Shown: positions 8,731 to 18,358, counted from the first letter of the stretch. The stretch is 64,000 bases of DNA from Maritimibacter sp. 55A14 (GCF_003122205.1 NZ_QEYE01000007.1:1-64000); one strand, 5' to 3'. Notes: generated from the letters alone by a model not told the origin. Numbers and translations: made by a program.

Positions 8731-8759
8731 AAAAAAGCCTGACCGCCGGATCGGCGGCC
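8731..8759 (-). terminator. Rho-independent terminator
   Basis: On the minus strand an 8-bp stem (one G-U pair) with a 3-nt loop is followed, 4 nt later, by a run of six T. It lies about 130 bp downstream of the beta-helix gene stop and just before the sulfotransferase start, so it would end the beta-helix transcript. Confidence 0.6.
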
Positions 8760-8887
8760 CCGCTTATCGGTTCGAACATGGCTACGCGGCCCGGATGGAA
8801 AACTTCGATCATCTTTCAGCTTCTTGATTTGCCTCCGAAAACGAAAGCCTATCCCGATGATCGAAGTCTATACCATCCCGCCGGCCT

Positions 8888-11083
8888 TTACGAGACCAGC
8901 GCGTCGTCCTGGACGAGCGGCAGGTCCACGAAATCGGCGTCGTCGTCGACCCGGAAATCCGTGTACTCGCCCTCCGCAAACCGGCCCCACGGCGCGCCGA
9001 GCGCCCAGCCCCATTCGCGGCCGCCAGCACCGACGAAGTCGAAATCGGTGCCGGTCTCGTCCAGCACAAGCTGGTCATCCACGATCACTTGCAGCCGGTC
9101 GACCGTCTGATCGACGATCACCGAAATCTCATGGCTGTCGGTGTCGTTCAACCCCAGGTCCGCGATCTGGAACCCCTTGTGGAACGCCGCGTCTTCGTTA
9201 GCCACATGGACGCGCAGCCCGTCGTCTTCCAGCGTGATCCCGAACTTCTTGTGGTTCCAGACGATTCGTTGGTCGCTGCCATCGGCCTGATCGCGCGCGA
9301 ACTCCACCGAGAAGGCGATCTTGTCGGACTGCTCGAATTCCTGCAGGCGGCCCAGATCGACATAGTCCTTCTGGCCGTCCACGTGGATCGCATCATGCGT
9401 CGCGTAATGCACCACCTGCGCGTCGTCGTTGAGGACTTCGCCCCCTGCCGCCTCGATCGCGGCGAAGTCGAGCACATAGTCGTCGAGCACGAGGGGCGAC
9501 GAGCTCGTCGTGCCCCCCGTCGCATTGCCCGCCGTCGCGCCGGAGGTGTCGGTGGAGGTACCCGAGGTCTCCGTAGACGTGTTCGCACTCGTGCCCGTCG
9601 AGGCCTCCGCGGTGGTCTCGCCGCCCGATGTGTCGGTGGTCGTGGTGCCGGACGTATCCGTGCTTGCCGACGTATCGGTGGAGGTGGCGCCGGACGTGTC
9701 GGATGCCGTGGTCGTGGAGGTGTCCGTACTTGTGCTGCTCGATGTATCCGTCGTGGTCGTTGAGTCCGACGTATCCGTCGTTGTACTGCCCGACGTATCC
9801 GTGCTCGTGCTGCCCGAAGTGTCCGTAGTCGTCCCGGACGTGTCGGTGGTTGTCGTGCCTGTCGTGCCCGTAGAAGTGCTTCCCGTCGTGCCGCTGGAGG
9901 TGGCCAGCGTGGTGTAGCTGTCCGGCGCGAACGGGTAGTTGTAGACGATGTCGGACCCGGCGCCCATCTGGTCGATCAGGCCGCCTGACTGAACCCCGTA
10001 CTGATTGTAGCCGTCCGCCTGCGTCGACGCATACATCGTCAGTAATGCCGGATACTCGGCCTTGCCAGCGGTCACGTTGTTAGACACATTCCAGTCAGAT
10101 TGGCCAGAATATCCTACAACGTTTGAAACTACATTTTGTTGGAGCGTCACATTCGTAGACGCGCCCCCAACATTTATCTTCGGAATAGCAACACCACCGG
10201 TAAGGCCAATATCCACCGCGATGACCGAATTGTTTGTTATCGCGATATTATTCGCACTTGATACTGTGATGCCATGCGCTTGCGAGTTGTAGATGACATT
10301 GTTGTCGATCAATACATTTTGATAGAACTGCGACGGGTCAGAGTCGCTGGTACCACCATTGCCCATGAAAATTGATTGCGTGAAGTCCCCGGAACCAATA
10401 TCCAAGATATTATTTTGAATAGTTATATTTGAGCTAGTTCCACTATTTCGCGTGAACTGGATCATGTCCGCATGATCTCCCGAAGTGGGCGACCTCAAAA
10501 AATCGTGAATATAGTTCCCTTCTATAACAACCTGATCAACATTGCCAAATATCATGCCATCAGATCTGTTGGAATGAACATTGTTTCCAGATACAAGTAT
10601 ATCATTCGAGTTGCTGACACCGAGTGCCTTCCACCAGTCAAAAAACTCATTATCCACCAGCGCGACTTCAGAAGAATTGCGCACTGCGATGCCTCTGCCA
10701 GTACCGTACCCATCTGAACTGGTCGATACGCCCTGAGCGACATCGCCAGAAAAAACCGATTCCGCAATTGTTACGTTCACACTGTTATCGACCAGAAACG
10801 GAGTGTGACTGGTCGCATCGCCCGAGCTGAACGTATAGTCGAAATTCAACCCCTGGAAGGTGATGTTCGACGCCCCGTCGACGCGCAACTCCGAGATCGT
10901 CGCGGGCGTCGTCGTGTCCGCCGACTTGATCGTGACCGTCGAGGCATATTGATAAGCCCCGCCCTTCATGTTCAGCCGTCCATAGTCCCCTGCCGTCAGC
11001 AGGATCGTCTCACCGCCGGTCGCGTTTTGTAGCGCGGCATCCAGCTCGGACGAACTCGAGACTGTTACAATCGTATTTGCCAT
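8888..11083 (-). CDS. secreted right-handed beta-helix protein with Thr/Ser/Asp linker and LamG-like domain
   Basis: 731 aa; AGAAGG 6 nt before the ATG. Residues 1 to about 390 form a parallel beta-helix: it opens with 'SELDAALQNATGGETILLTAGDYG', typical of polysaccharide lyase 6/chondroitinase-B-like and NosD-like proteins, and continues with Asn-rich rungs such as 'NNVIYNSQAHGITVSSANN'. Residues about 395-520 are a low-complexity T-D-T-S-G linker, and about 525-731 resemble a LamG/concanavalin-like jelly roll that could bind sugar. There is no Sec signal peptide and no RTX glycine-rich repeat. A type I secretion pair lies at 26992-30071, so export by that route is possible. The middle of the helix (about 10070-10780) is low-GC, the ends high-GC. 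Lyase activity is not established; an adhesin is the alternative. Confidence 0.7.
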   Translation of the reverse strand: MANTIVTVSSSSELDAALQNATGGETILLTAGDYGRLNMKGGAYQYASTVTIKSADTTTPATISELRVDGASNITFQGLNFDYTFSSGDATSHTPFLVDNSVNVTIAESVFSGDVAQGVSTSSDGYGTGRGIAVRNSSEVALVDNEFFDWWKALGVSNSNDILVSGNNVHSNRSDGMIFGNVDQVVIEGNYIHDFLRSPTSGDHADMIQFTRNSGTSSNITIQNNILDIGSGDFTQSIFMGNGGTSDSDPSQFYQNVLIDNNVIYNSQAHGITVSSANNIAITNNSVIAVDIGLTGGVAIPKINVGGASTNVTLQQNVVSNVVGYSGQSDWNVSNNVTAGKAEYPALLTMYASTQADGYNQYGVQSGGLIDQMGAGSDIVYNYPFAPDSYTTLATSSGTTGSTSTGTTGTTTTDTSGTTTDTSGSTSTDTSGSTTTDTSDSTTTTDTSSSTSTDTSTTTASDTSGATSTDTSASTDTSGTTTTDTSGGETTAEASTGTSANTSTETSGTSTDTSGATAGNATGGTTSSSPLVLDDYVLDFAAIEAAGGEVLNDDAQVVHYATHDAIHVDGQKDYVDLGRLQEFEQSDKIAFSVEFARDQADGSDQRIVWNHKKFGITLEDDGLRVHVANEDAAFHKGFQIADLGLNDTDSHEISVIVDQTVDRLQVIVDDQLVLDETGTDFDFVGAGGREWGWALGAPWGRFAEGEYTDFRVDDDADFVDLPLVQDDALVS
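9520..9905 (-). repeat. degenerate tandem repeat encoding a Thr/Ser/Asp-rich linker
   Basis: A degenerate array of GACGTATCCGT/GACGTGTCGG-type words on the plus strand encodes repeating T-D-T-S-[GDSA]-[ST] units on the minus strand. Unit length varies in multiples of 3, so the frame is kept. The coding role (interdomain linker) explains it fully; it may vary in length between strains. Confidence 0.8.
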
Positions 11084-11368
11084 CGTGAACCTTCTCTAGA
11101 TTTCTGTACGCTGGACGCGCACTTAAGCCTTGCCCCACCACAAATCAGCCGGTCGCGCGTGGCATTTGCGCGGCCGAAATGTGGCTGCCCTTTGGTAATT
11201 CCGGATATCGAAGACAATGCCCCCGCATATGCGCGACTTTCCGCCGGAAGTGGCTTGTTTCTGGGAAACTTGTTTCTGCCTCATTACTCGTGGCGGGACT
11301 TTTGTCGCTCTGTCCCGTCATGCGCAACAGTGAAACACCAGGAGGCGATCAGCGTGGCGAAGGTTCGC
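11084..11368. other. intergenic region upstream of the beta-helix gene
   Basis: 285 bp between two minus-strand genes. It must hold the promoter of the beta-helix gene; I could not fix convincing -35/-10 boxes. No gene or clear terminator seen. Confidence 0.4.
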
Positions 11369-12784
11369 TCAGTCTGGATTTTCCGTAGGCGTGACTTTGC
11401 CCAAATTATGCCCAGATCCGAGATTCACGTTCACTTCTACGTAACTGCGGGCCAGATCGCGCAGTGTTGTTGCCAACGCGATATCCGCCGTCGCCACCGA
11501 TTGTTCGGCATCGACCAGGTCCAGAACCGTCGCCCCGCCCGAGATGATGAGCTCCCGCGTCAGGTCCGACGCTTCCCGGAAAAGCCGCGCCGTACGCTGT
11601 GACGCCTGGACCGAGGCCCGGTTGCCCGAATAGCCCGCCAGCGCCGTCTCCACGTCCAGAACCGCTTCCAGCACCGTGCGCTTCCACCGAGTATAGGCCT
11701 GGCGCGCGCGCGATTCCGCCGCGCGGGTCGCCGCGCGCGTGTCGCCCGAGAAGAGCGAGGGGAAGGTGACGGCCGGGCCGGCCTGATAGGCGGTGCCCGA
11801 CGCCCCGCCGATGGAGGTCAGCGTGATCAGCCCGCTCAGCGTGAGCTGCGGATAGAGATCGGCGCGCACCACGCCCACCTCGGCCACCGCGGCATAGTAT
11901 TCGCGCTCGGCAATGAAAATGTCGGGGCGGTTGCGCAGCAGGTCGGGCGGGATGCCGATTTCCGGCGACATGGTGGGACGAAGCTGCCGCGCCCCGCTGT
12001 CCAGGTCGACGCCCAGCCGGCCCGGCGTCACGCCCGCCAGCACCGCGATTCGATACTTGCTGGACTCGACCGCGGCGCGCAGCGGCGGGATCTGCGCGCG
12101 GGTCTCGGTCACCAGCGCCTCGGTCCGCACGATGTCGAGCCGCGTCACCGCATCCTGCTCGAAAAGCCGGCGTGTCAGGTCCAGCGATTGCAGGCGCGAT
12201 TGCAACTGCCGCTGCCGCAATTGCAGGGACCGCTGGTTGAAGCGCAGGTCGATATAGGCATTCGCCATGCTGGAGAGCAGCAGCAGCCGCGCCGCGTTCA
12301 CTTCCGCATCCGCGGCGGCCGCCCGCGCGCGCGCGGCCTCCACGCGCCGGTAGCGCGCGCCATAGATGTCCAGAAGCCAGCTCAGGCCCAGCGACGCCTC
12401 CGCGCCCTCGTCGTCGCGCACCGCCGAGCCGCCCTCGACCTGCGCGCGGGCCTCGGGTTCCAGCTCCGCCTCGCCCGGCACGGCGCCGACATTCTCCCGC
12501 GCCTCCACGAGACGCTCCTTGGCCAGCTCGATATCCAGGTTGCCGCTCAGCGCCGTATCGACCAGCGCGTTTAGCGTGGGGTCCTTCAGGGTCTTCCACC
12601 AGTCGGCATTGGTCAGCAGCACCGGCGCGCCACTTCGGGCCGCCTTGTAGGAACTCATGAAAGGAAAGACCGGCGCATCGTAGTCAATGTCGCGGGAACA
12701 GGCCGAAAGCGTCAGGGATAATCCCAACACCCACCCCGTTACCGGCCGGAACCGACACAGTTGTCCTGCCATTACACTGCCCAT
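11369..12784 (-). CDS. outer-membrane efflux lipoprotein, NodT/TolC family
   Basis: 471 aa from ATG 12784; another Met codon lies 4 residues in (12772). A lipoprotein signal with lipobox 'LSAC' (about residues 25-28) predicts acylation and outer-membrane insertion. 'NADWWKTLKDPTLNALVDTALSGN' begins the first OEP domain as in NodT-family channels, and two long coiled-coil regions with 'LDIVRTEALV' and 'LDLVDAEQSVATA' follow, the usual duplicated TolC alpha-barrel helices. It would form the outer-membrane exit duct for an inner-membrane exporter. Candidates in the window are the type I pair at 26992-30071, but NodT proteins more often serve RND pumps, none of which is visible. It may form one transcript with nothing else, as flanking DNA is an IS relic upstream. 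Confidence 0.85.
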   Translation of the reverse strand: MGSVMAGQLCRFRPVTGWVLGLSLTLSACSRDIDYDAPVFPFMSSYKAARSGAPVLLTNADWWKTLKDPTLNALVDTALSGNLDIELAKERLVEARENVGAVPGEAELEPEARAQVEGGSAVRDDEGAEASLGLSWLLDIYGARYRRVEAARARAAAADAEVNAARLLLLSSMANAYIDLRFNQRSLQLRQRQLQSRLQSLDLTRRLFEQDAVTRLDIVRTEALVTETRAQIPPLRAAVESSKYRIAVLAGVTPGRLGVDLDSGARQLRPTMSPEIGIPPDLLRNRPDIFIAEREYYAAVAEVGVVRADLYPQLTLSGLITLTSIGGASGTAYQAGPAVTFPSLFSGDTRAATRAAESRARQAYTRWKRTVLEAVLDVETALAGYSGNRASVQASQRTARLFREASDLTRELIISGGATVLDLVDAEQSVATADIALATTLRDLARSYVEVNVNLGSGHNLGKVTPTENPD

Positions 12785-12937
12785 CCTGCCTGCGCCCCCA
12801 CCATTCTTACCCGGCGGGTTCACGCTTTTGCGAACAATGCCATAAAGTCGCATATCAAACAACAAATTGGTCAACCTGTTTCTATCGGGTGTGGCATTCG
12901 TACCCTTCGCCCAGGTTCCGGGCTCATTGATTTTCAA

Positions 12938-13142
12938 AGCCAGAGCATGACGGTCGCGGCCAGTGCGACGGCGCAGAGGAACACCTTTGGCACCTGTCGC
13001 AACAGATCGCCACGGCATCACCATCCACCGCGTCTCGGTCTGGCGGTTCCTGCGCGACCTCGGGTTGGAACACAAGAAAATCGGGCTTTGCGATGCTCAG
13101 CGCGATAAACCCCGGATCCAGCGGCAAACCGACACGAGATGA
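12938..13142 (+). pseudogene. IS630-family transposase remnant
   Basis: In frame 3, 'GITIHRVSVWRFLRDLGLEHKK' (split here: GITIHRVSVWRF then LRDLGLEHKK) is followed by 'DAQRDKPRIQRQ' and a stop at 13140. This is the end of the N-terminal HTH region and the linker of IS630-type transposases. The DDE catalytic domain is absent. Downstream in another frame 'RVLARWFAAQVPEGEG' may be a frameshifted continuation. It sits at the left border of the beta-oxidation/ligD block. The remaining bases from 12785 to 13210 hold nothing else I recognise. Confidence 0.5.
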
Positions 13143-13210
13143 ACGTGTGCTCGCCCGTTGGTTCGCAGCGCAGGTTCCTGAAGGGGAGGGCAGTTGATGT
13201 GGCGAGGAGC

Positions 13211-15025
13211 TCAGTCTGTGCGGGCCAAGGCACCGCGAAGCGCCCAGGCCTCGATACGTTCACGCCAAGTGCCGGGCGATCCGAGGTCCATCCGGTCAAC
13301 ACAAGCCTGCTCGGACTTGCCGGCCAACATGCCACCGAGAATCAACCGTGCCATGCCGCGCGTGCTGCCCTGCGTCTGTCGCAGCAGATCGAGGGCAGGC
13401 AGGAGGCGCTGTTCGGTCTCGTCGAAATCCGTCCCGAAGGGAAAGGCCGGAAGACCGACGGGCGCCAGCCAATCGGCCAGATGCTCGGGCGTGTTGCGGC
13501 GCCACTCCCTTGGGATCTCGAAACCTTTCGAAATCTTGTTCGCGGCTGTCGCCCGGTGCAGCAATTCATCCTGAAAGCGGCTGTCCGTGATACGGAGCAT
13601 TTGTGCCACCGCGTCCTCGTCACGCCGCCCGCGCAGGTCGGCGATACCGTATTCAGTCACGACGATGTCACGATAGGCGCGGGGGATGCTTTCATGCGGA
13701 TGCTCCCAAACGATATTCGATGTCGTCCGGCCCTGTCGCGTGCGCGTGGCCGGAAGGGTGATGACCGAACGCGCACCGTCCAGCGCAAAGGCCTGCTCGA
13801 CAAAGTTGAACTGACCGCCGATTCCACTCACCTCCTGCGCGCCGGAGGTTACATCACTGACCACCCCGCCAAGCATCGTGACCTTCATCGCGGAATTTAT
13901 GAAACGCGCATCGGTGCGGGCTGCTCGTTTGGCGGCTTCATCGCCATAGAGCTGATTGGTGAAGGAAACCGGTTTCATCTGGATGCGGGCGCGCTCCTCC
14001 TCCAGCAGGGCGCGCAACCGTTTGTAGAAGTCGCGACAATCGACGAAGAAGCCGGCATGGATGGCGGCCCCGTCTACCTTTCGTCTGACGATCCCCATCT
14101 CGAAGAGGTGCAGAAGGCCGTCCACCAGCATTTCCGTCACTGCATATAGCCCGATGTCAAAAGGTCCGTCCGCGTCAAAGCCATCGCCACCGAAAGGACA
14201 GGACGCGTGTATCTGCGCCGTGTCGCCGGTCTGACGCAGGCGGAGCGCATGGGCCACAGCGTCACCGATCGACCCGATCCCGATTTGCAGCGTGCCGCCG
14301 TCCCGCACCAGCCGCGCCACATGCAGCCCGATGGCATGCTCGACCGGCCCGACCGGGCGCTTGACGACCGAGAAAAGCTCGAAAGGCTGGTCCTCCTCGA
14401 GCAAGAGCTGCACCTCGTCCCGGTGCAGCGTGGCATCGGGGCCCGGCATGTCAGGCAGGTTGCGGTTGATCTCTCCGGCCAGCAGAAAATCCAGACGGCC
14501 CGCCTGCCGGTCCTTGATGAGATCGGCGGAGATGTCGGTATTGCAGGACATGCCAAGCGTTCCGTCCGCGGCGCAGCTCAGCAATTGGAGGACCACGTTG
14601 GGTTGCCAGTCGCGCAGGACTTGGTAGGCATGGGTATAATTGGCCGGGATGTAATGCCGCTGTGCCTCAGGTACGCCGATCCACCGGCCTGCGAGCAGGA
14701 AAAACTCCGATATCTCGATATTATCCGGCAATTCCCCACGTCGCAGCAGGCGGGCATAGTCAAACGCGGGATAGGCCCCGAAGAGCCGGTCCGCCGCCGG
14801 TTCGAGAAGGCGGCGGCTCATGCCTTCGGACATGTCCGGCCGTTCCAGTGTCAGTGCTGTGAGAATCGAAAGCCGGGTATCGGGGCGCGCGGCCACGGCC
14901 CGCGTCAGCGCGTTGACGAGTGTCACCGGTTTACCAAGACCAAGCGGCAGGGCCAGCCGGATATCGCCGCCGGTGCGCTCGATGATTGCGGCGGCGATCG
15001 CCTCGGCGGACCGGGCCTCAGCCAC
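13211..15025 (-). CDS. acetyl-CoA hydrolase/transferase-family CoA-transferase
   Basis: About 604 aa if translation begins at GTG 15025, which overlaps the fadJ stop by 8 bp; no in-frame ATG occurs until about 80 codons in, so the start is uncertain. Conserved family blocks are 'LQIGIGSIGDAVAHAL' and 'SNIVWEHPHESIPRAYRDIVVTEYGIADLRG' (given in part), which belong to the C-terminal domain of the Cat1/4-hydroxybutyrate CoA-transferase superfamily. It would exchange CoA between acyl-CoA and acetate, or hydrolyse acetyl-CoA. As last gene of the fad operon it may recycle CoA or activate a short-chain acid. The protein is longer than the roughly 430-500 aa enzymes usual in this family. Confidence 0.8.
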   Translation of the reverse strand: MAEARSAEAIAAAIIERTGGDIRLALPLGLGKPVTLVNALTRAVAARPDTRLSILTALTLERPDMSEGMSRRLLEPAADRLFGAYPAFDYARLLRRGELPDNIEISEFFLLAGRWIGVPEAQRHYIPANYTHAYQVLRDWQPNVVLQLLSCAADGTLGMSCNTDISADLIKDRQAGRLDFLLAGEINRNLPDMPGPDATLHRDEVQLLLEEDQPFELFSVVKRPVGPVEHAIGLHVARLVRDGGTLQIGIGSIGDAVAHALRLRQTGDTAQIHASCPFGGDGFDADGPFDIGLYAVTEMLVDGLLHLFEMGIVRRKVDGAAIHAGFFVDCRDFYKRLRALLEEERARIQMKPVSFTNQLYGDEAAKRAARTDARFINSAMKVTMLGGVVSDVTSGAQEVSGIGGQFNFVEQAFALDGARSVITLPATRTRQGRTTSNIVWEHPHESIPRAYRDIVVTEYGIADLRGRRDEDAVAQMLRITDSRFQDELLHRATAANKISKGFEIPREWRRNTPEHLADWLAPVGLPAFPFGTDFDETEQRLLPALDLLRQTQGSTRGMARLILGGMLAGKSEQACVDRMDLGSPGTWRERIEAWALRGALARTD

Positions 15026-17078
15026 GGTCGGACCAACCGGGATCAGGATCGAACCGCGCGCCGTGCCGCGTGGCCAGCCGGCGCAGAACGTCCGGCACGT
15101 CGCGGCGCACCCGCGCGTACTGCATCGGCCCGCCACGGAACGGCGCCCAACCGGTGCCGAAGATCGCCGCCGCATCCACGGTGCCGGCGTCCGGGGCAAC
15201 ACCCTTGCGCAGGCATTCGATGCCCGCGTCGCACATCGGCAGAATCAACCTGTCCACGAGGTCTTGCGAAGGATCATCCGCGGGGCTCTCGGGCGGCTCT
15301 TCGGTCTCGTAATCGTAGAGACCCCTGCCCGCCTTGTGCCCCGTGCGCCCCTCCTCGACCATCTTCGACAGCCAGTCCGGCGTTTCGGCTACCGGGCGAT
15401 CCAGACCTTTTCGCATCGACGCCGCGACCTCGAGGCAGACGTCGAGCCCGACCCGGTCGGCCAGTGTCACCGGCCCCATCGGCATCCCGAAGGCAAGCGC
15501 GGCACGGTCGATCTCTTCCTTGGTCCAGCCTTCGTCGAGCATCACCATCGCTTCCATCAGGTAGGGGGCGAGGATGCGGTTGACGAGGAAACCGGGATAG
15601 TCGCGGACGCGCGCTGGCAGCCGGTCGATCTCGTTGGTGAAGGCGGCCAGCCGGTCCAGCGTTTCCTCCTGCACCATCTCATGCGAGACCACCTCGACAA
15701 GCTGCATCCTGGAGACCGGGTTGAAAAAATGCAGCCCGGCAAAGCGACCGCGATCGCCAGTGGTATTCACCAGATCGGCAAGGCGAAGGCTGGAGGTATT
15801 GCTGGCAAGAATTGCGTCGGGCTTCATCACGCCCGCCAGCGAGGCATAGACCTTTTCCTTCAGCTCGAAATCTTCCGGCACCGCCTCGATCACCAGATCG
15901 GCCCGCGCCCGGCCCAGCCCGTCCGGGTCAGGCATCAGCCGGTCAAGCGCGTCACGCGCCGCGCGGCTGTTCAGGTGCTTCTTGTCGTAGATCCCGGTCG
16001 CTAGCCGGATCGCCTCGCCCAGGGGTTCCAGTGCCACGTCTTCCAGCGTCACGCGCTTGCCCTGCATGGCGCACCAGGCCGCGATCTCTGCGCCCATGGC
16101 CCCGGCACCGATCACATGGACATGGTTGATCCCGCTCTGACCCTTGCCGGCATCCTTGAGCTTGCGGCGCAGAAAGAAGGCGCGGATCAGGTTCTGCGCC
16201 GTGGCGCTGTGCAGGAGCGCGGCAAAGGACGTGATCTCGGCCTCCTGCAACGCGGCGCGGTCGCCGCCATGGGTCTGCCACAGTTCGATCAGCGCGGCGG
16301 GCGCCGGGTAATGCGCGACGGGTGCCTGTTTCTCGCTCTCCGTCCGCATGTGTGTCGCGGCAAGGCTACGGGCCGCGCCGGTGCGCAGGGCCGTGGCGCG
16401 CAGGCCGCTGTCGCCGGGATCGAGCTTACCCGCAGCAGCCGCGCGAATCGCCGCCTCGACATGGCGTTCTGGAATGAGCGCGTCGAGAATGCCCAGTTTT
16501 CGCGCCTTGCGGTCATGTGCCGATTTTCCCGTCAACATCATCTGCATGGCCTCGAGCGGGTCGATCAGCGACGTCAGCCGAAAGGTGCCGCCAAGGCCGG
16601 GATGCAGGCCAAGGGTGATCTCGGGAAAGGCGGTCTTGACGCCCTCGACGCCGATCCGGTGGGTGCAGGCCAAGGCCAGTTCCAGACCGCCACCGAGCGT
16701 ATGCCCGTGGACCACCGCGATGGTCGGACAGTGCAAAGCGGCGAGTTTGTCGAGAACCGCGTGACCGGCTCGCAGTTTATCCTCGGCCTCTTGCCGGCCG
16801 AGATTGGCGAACCCGTCAATATCCGCCCCGGCGGCAAAACCGCCCGGCTTGGCGGACCGCAGCACAAGCGCCGTGGGGGCGGTTGCCTGCACATGGTCGA
16901 TCAGCGCGTCAAGCTCGCGCAGCACGGCCTCGGAAATGACGTTGGTCCCGGTATCCGCGCAATCGAGCCACAGGCGGGCGATGTCGTCCTTTGTCTCAAG
17001 GCGCCAATGTTCGGCCTGCGGCGGCTTGCTGGCCTCGGTGGCCGTGTCCGGAGTGATCTGTTCCATGATATTCGTCAT
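15018..17078 (-). CDS. fadJ: 3-hydroxyacyl-CoA dehydrogenase/enoyl-CoA hydratase (bifunctional)
   Basis: 686 aa; start 17078 is in an ATGA overlap with the thiolase stop, with GGAGG 4 nt upstream. The N-terminal crotonase domain has 'GGFAAGADIDGF' and 'GHTLGGGLELALACTHRI' (oxyanion-hole and catalytic region). From about residue 295 the NAD-binding fold begins with 'VIGAGAMGAEIAAWC', followed by 'ASNTSSL', 'GLHFFNPVSRMQLVEVV' and 'KDYPGFLVNRI'-like 'RDYPGFLVNRI', all hallmarks of 3-hydroxyacyl-CoA dehydrogenase. It performs hydration and NAD-dependent oxidation in beta-oxidation. Third gene in the tightly coupled operon fadE-fadI-fadJ-CoA-transferase. Confidence 0.93.
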   Translation of the reverse strand: MTNIMEQITPDTATEASKPPQAEHWRLETKDDIARLWLDCADTGTNVISEAVLRELDALIDHVQATAPTALVLRSAKPGGFAAGADIDGFANLGRQEAEDKLRAGHAVLDKLAALHCPTIAVVHGHTLGGGLELALACTHRIGVEGVKTAFPEITLGLHPGLGGTFRLTSLIDPLEAMQMMLTGKSAHDRKARKLGILDALIPERHVEAAIRAAAAGKLDPGDSGLRATALRTGAARSLAATHMRTESEKQAPVAHYPAPAALIELWQTHGGDRAALQEAEITSFAALLHSATAQNLIRAFFLRRKLKDAGKGQSGINHVHVIGAGAMGAEIAAWCAMQGKRVTLEDVALEPLGEAIRLATGIYDKKHLNSRAARDALDRLMPDPDGLGRARADLVIEAVPEDFELKEKVYASLAGVMKPDAILASNTSSLRLADLVNTTGDRGRFAGLHFFNPVSRMQLVEVVSHEMVQEETLDRLAAFTNEIDRLPARVRDYPGFLVNRILAPYLMEAMVMLDEGWTKEEIDRAALAFGMPMGPVTLADRVGLDVCLEVAASMRKGLDRPVAETPDWLSKMVEEGRTGHKAGRGLYDYETEEPPESPADDPSQDLVDRLILPMCDAGIECLRKGVAPDAGTVDAAAIFGTGWAPFRGGPMQYARVRRDVPDVLRRLATRHGARFDPDPGWSDRG

Positions 17079-18358
17079 GCTGCCTCCAGTAGCATTGCGC
17101 CGCCCAGTCCGCCGCCGATGCATTCGGTGGCGATCCCACGGCGGTGGCCACCGGCCCGCATCGCGTTGGCGAGGTGCAGGACGATCCGGTTGCCGCTGGT
17201 TCCAACCGGGTGGCCAAGGCCGATTGCCCCGCCATCCACGTTCAGCCGGTCGCGGTCGATACGCCCGAACGGCTCATCATACCCCAGCACCTCGCGGCAG
17301 AACTCCTCGTTCTGCCAGGCGGCAAGGCAGGCAAGCACCTGCGCGGCAAAAGCCTCGTTGATTTCCCAAAGGTCAATGTCATCGCAGGTCAACCCATGCC
17401 GCTGTGCAAGGGGCGTTGCGGCCAGCACCGGGCCCAGCCCCATGATCGCCGGATCGAGCGCGGCCCAGTCGCTGTCGACGATCCGTGCGATCGGTGTCAG
17501 CCCATGCGCCTCGACCGCGGTTTCCGACGCCACGATGACCCAGGATGCCCCGTCAGTGATCTGGCTGGAGTTGCCGGGCGTGACCTTGCCAAAGGGCTTC
17601 TCGAAAGCCGGATCGAGCCTGGCCAGTTTCTCGATGGAACTGTCGGGGCGCACACCGTCGTCCCGCTCATATGCCATGCCGTCCCGGTCGAAGGCGGGCA
17701 GCACCTCGCCCTTCAAACCTCCCGACTCCTGGGCTGCGGCAAGGCGCTTGTGGCTCTCCACGGCATAGGCATCGGCGGTGGTCCGGTCGATGCCGAACCG
17801 ATGCGCCAGAACTTCGGCCGTCTGCCCCATGTTCAGCGCTGTGATCGGATCTGTCAGACCCCGTTCCAGCCCGATGACGGGCGAAAAGAAATTCGGGCGT
17901 ATCTCCGACAGCTTTTGCGCCTTGTCGAGCGGCCCTTTGGCCTGTGCCATGCCGCCAAACCATTCCGTCGCCTCGCGGCTATAGATCAGCGGGGCGTGGC
18001 TCAGGGCCTCGGCCCCGCCCGCAAGGATCATCTCGTGACTGCCCGACCGGATGTAGCGATAGGCGGTGTCGATGCTCTGCATCCCCGATCCGCAGTTGAT
18101 CTGAACCGTCCAGGCCACCTGATCTTCGCCCAGACCAAGGCGCAGGGCCGCAACGCGGGCCGGGTTCATCTCGTCCTGAAGTACATTGACGCAGCCCAGA
18201 AGGACCAGATCAAAGGCGGTGGGTGCAAAGGGCTGGCGCATCAGCAAGGGCCGTCCGCATTGCACGGCAAGATCGACCGGCGTGAAGGGGCCGGGCCTGC
18301 CACGGGCCTTCAGAAACGGCGTTCGGGCACCGTCGACGAGATAGACCGGTCGGCTCAT
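17075..18358 (-). CDS. fadI: acetyl-CoA acyltransferase (thiolase)
   Basis: 427 aa; ATG 18358 overlaps the fadE stop by ATGA and is preceded by GGAGG. The nucleophilic Cys is in 'NCGSGMQ' (Cys89), the catalytic His in 'GHPVGTSGNRI' and the second Cys in 'CIGGGLGGA' close to the C-terminus. 'NEAFAAQ' is also present. It cleaves 3-ketoacyl-CoA with CoA to release acetyl-CoA, the last step of the cycle whose other enzymes flank it. The length is slightly above the roughly 390 aa typical of PhaA-type thiolases and closer to the FadI type. A biosynthetic use is unlikely in this context. Confidence 0.92.
   Translation of the reverse strand: MSRPVYLVDGARTPFLKARGRPGPFTPVDLAVQCGRPLLMRQPFAPTAFDLVLLGCVNVLQDEMNPARVAALRLGLGEDQVAWTVQINCGSGMQSIDTAYRYIRSGSHEMILAGGAEALSHAPLIYSREATEWFGGMAQAKGPLDKAQKLSEIRPNFFSPVIGLERGLTDPITALNMGQTAEVLAHRFGIDRTTADAYAVESHKRLAAAQESGGLKGEVLPAFDRDGMAYERDDGVRPDSSIEKLARLDPAFEKPFGKVTPGNSSQITDGASWVIVASETAVEAHGLTPIARIVDSDWAALDPAIMGLGPVLAATPLAQRHGLTCDDIDLWEINEAFAAQVLACLAAWQNEEFCREVLGYDEPFGRIDRDRLNVDGGAIGLGHPVGTSGNRIVLHLANAMRAGGHRRGIATECIGGGLGGAMLLEAA

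Noticed and set aside
8888-9500. RTX calcium-binding repeats at the C-terminus of the beta-helix protein
   Set aside because: Searched for GGxGxDxxx nonapeptides; none present, so only a non-RTX type I signal remains possible.
9520-9905. Repetitive tract that could be taken for a CRISPR array
   Set aside because: Units are short, degenerate, in frame and encode a Thr/Ser/Asp linker; there are no conserved repeats separated by unique spacers and no cas genes.
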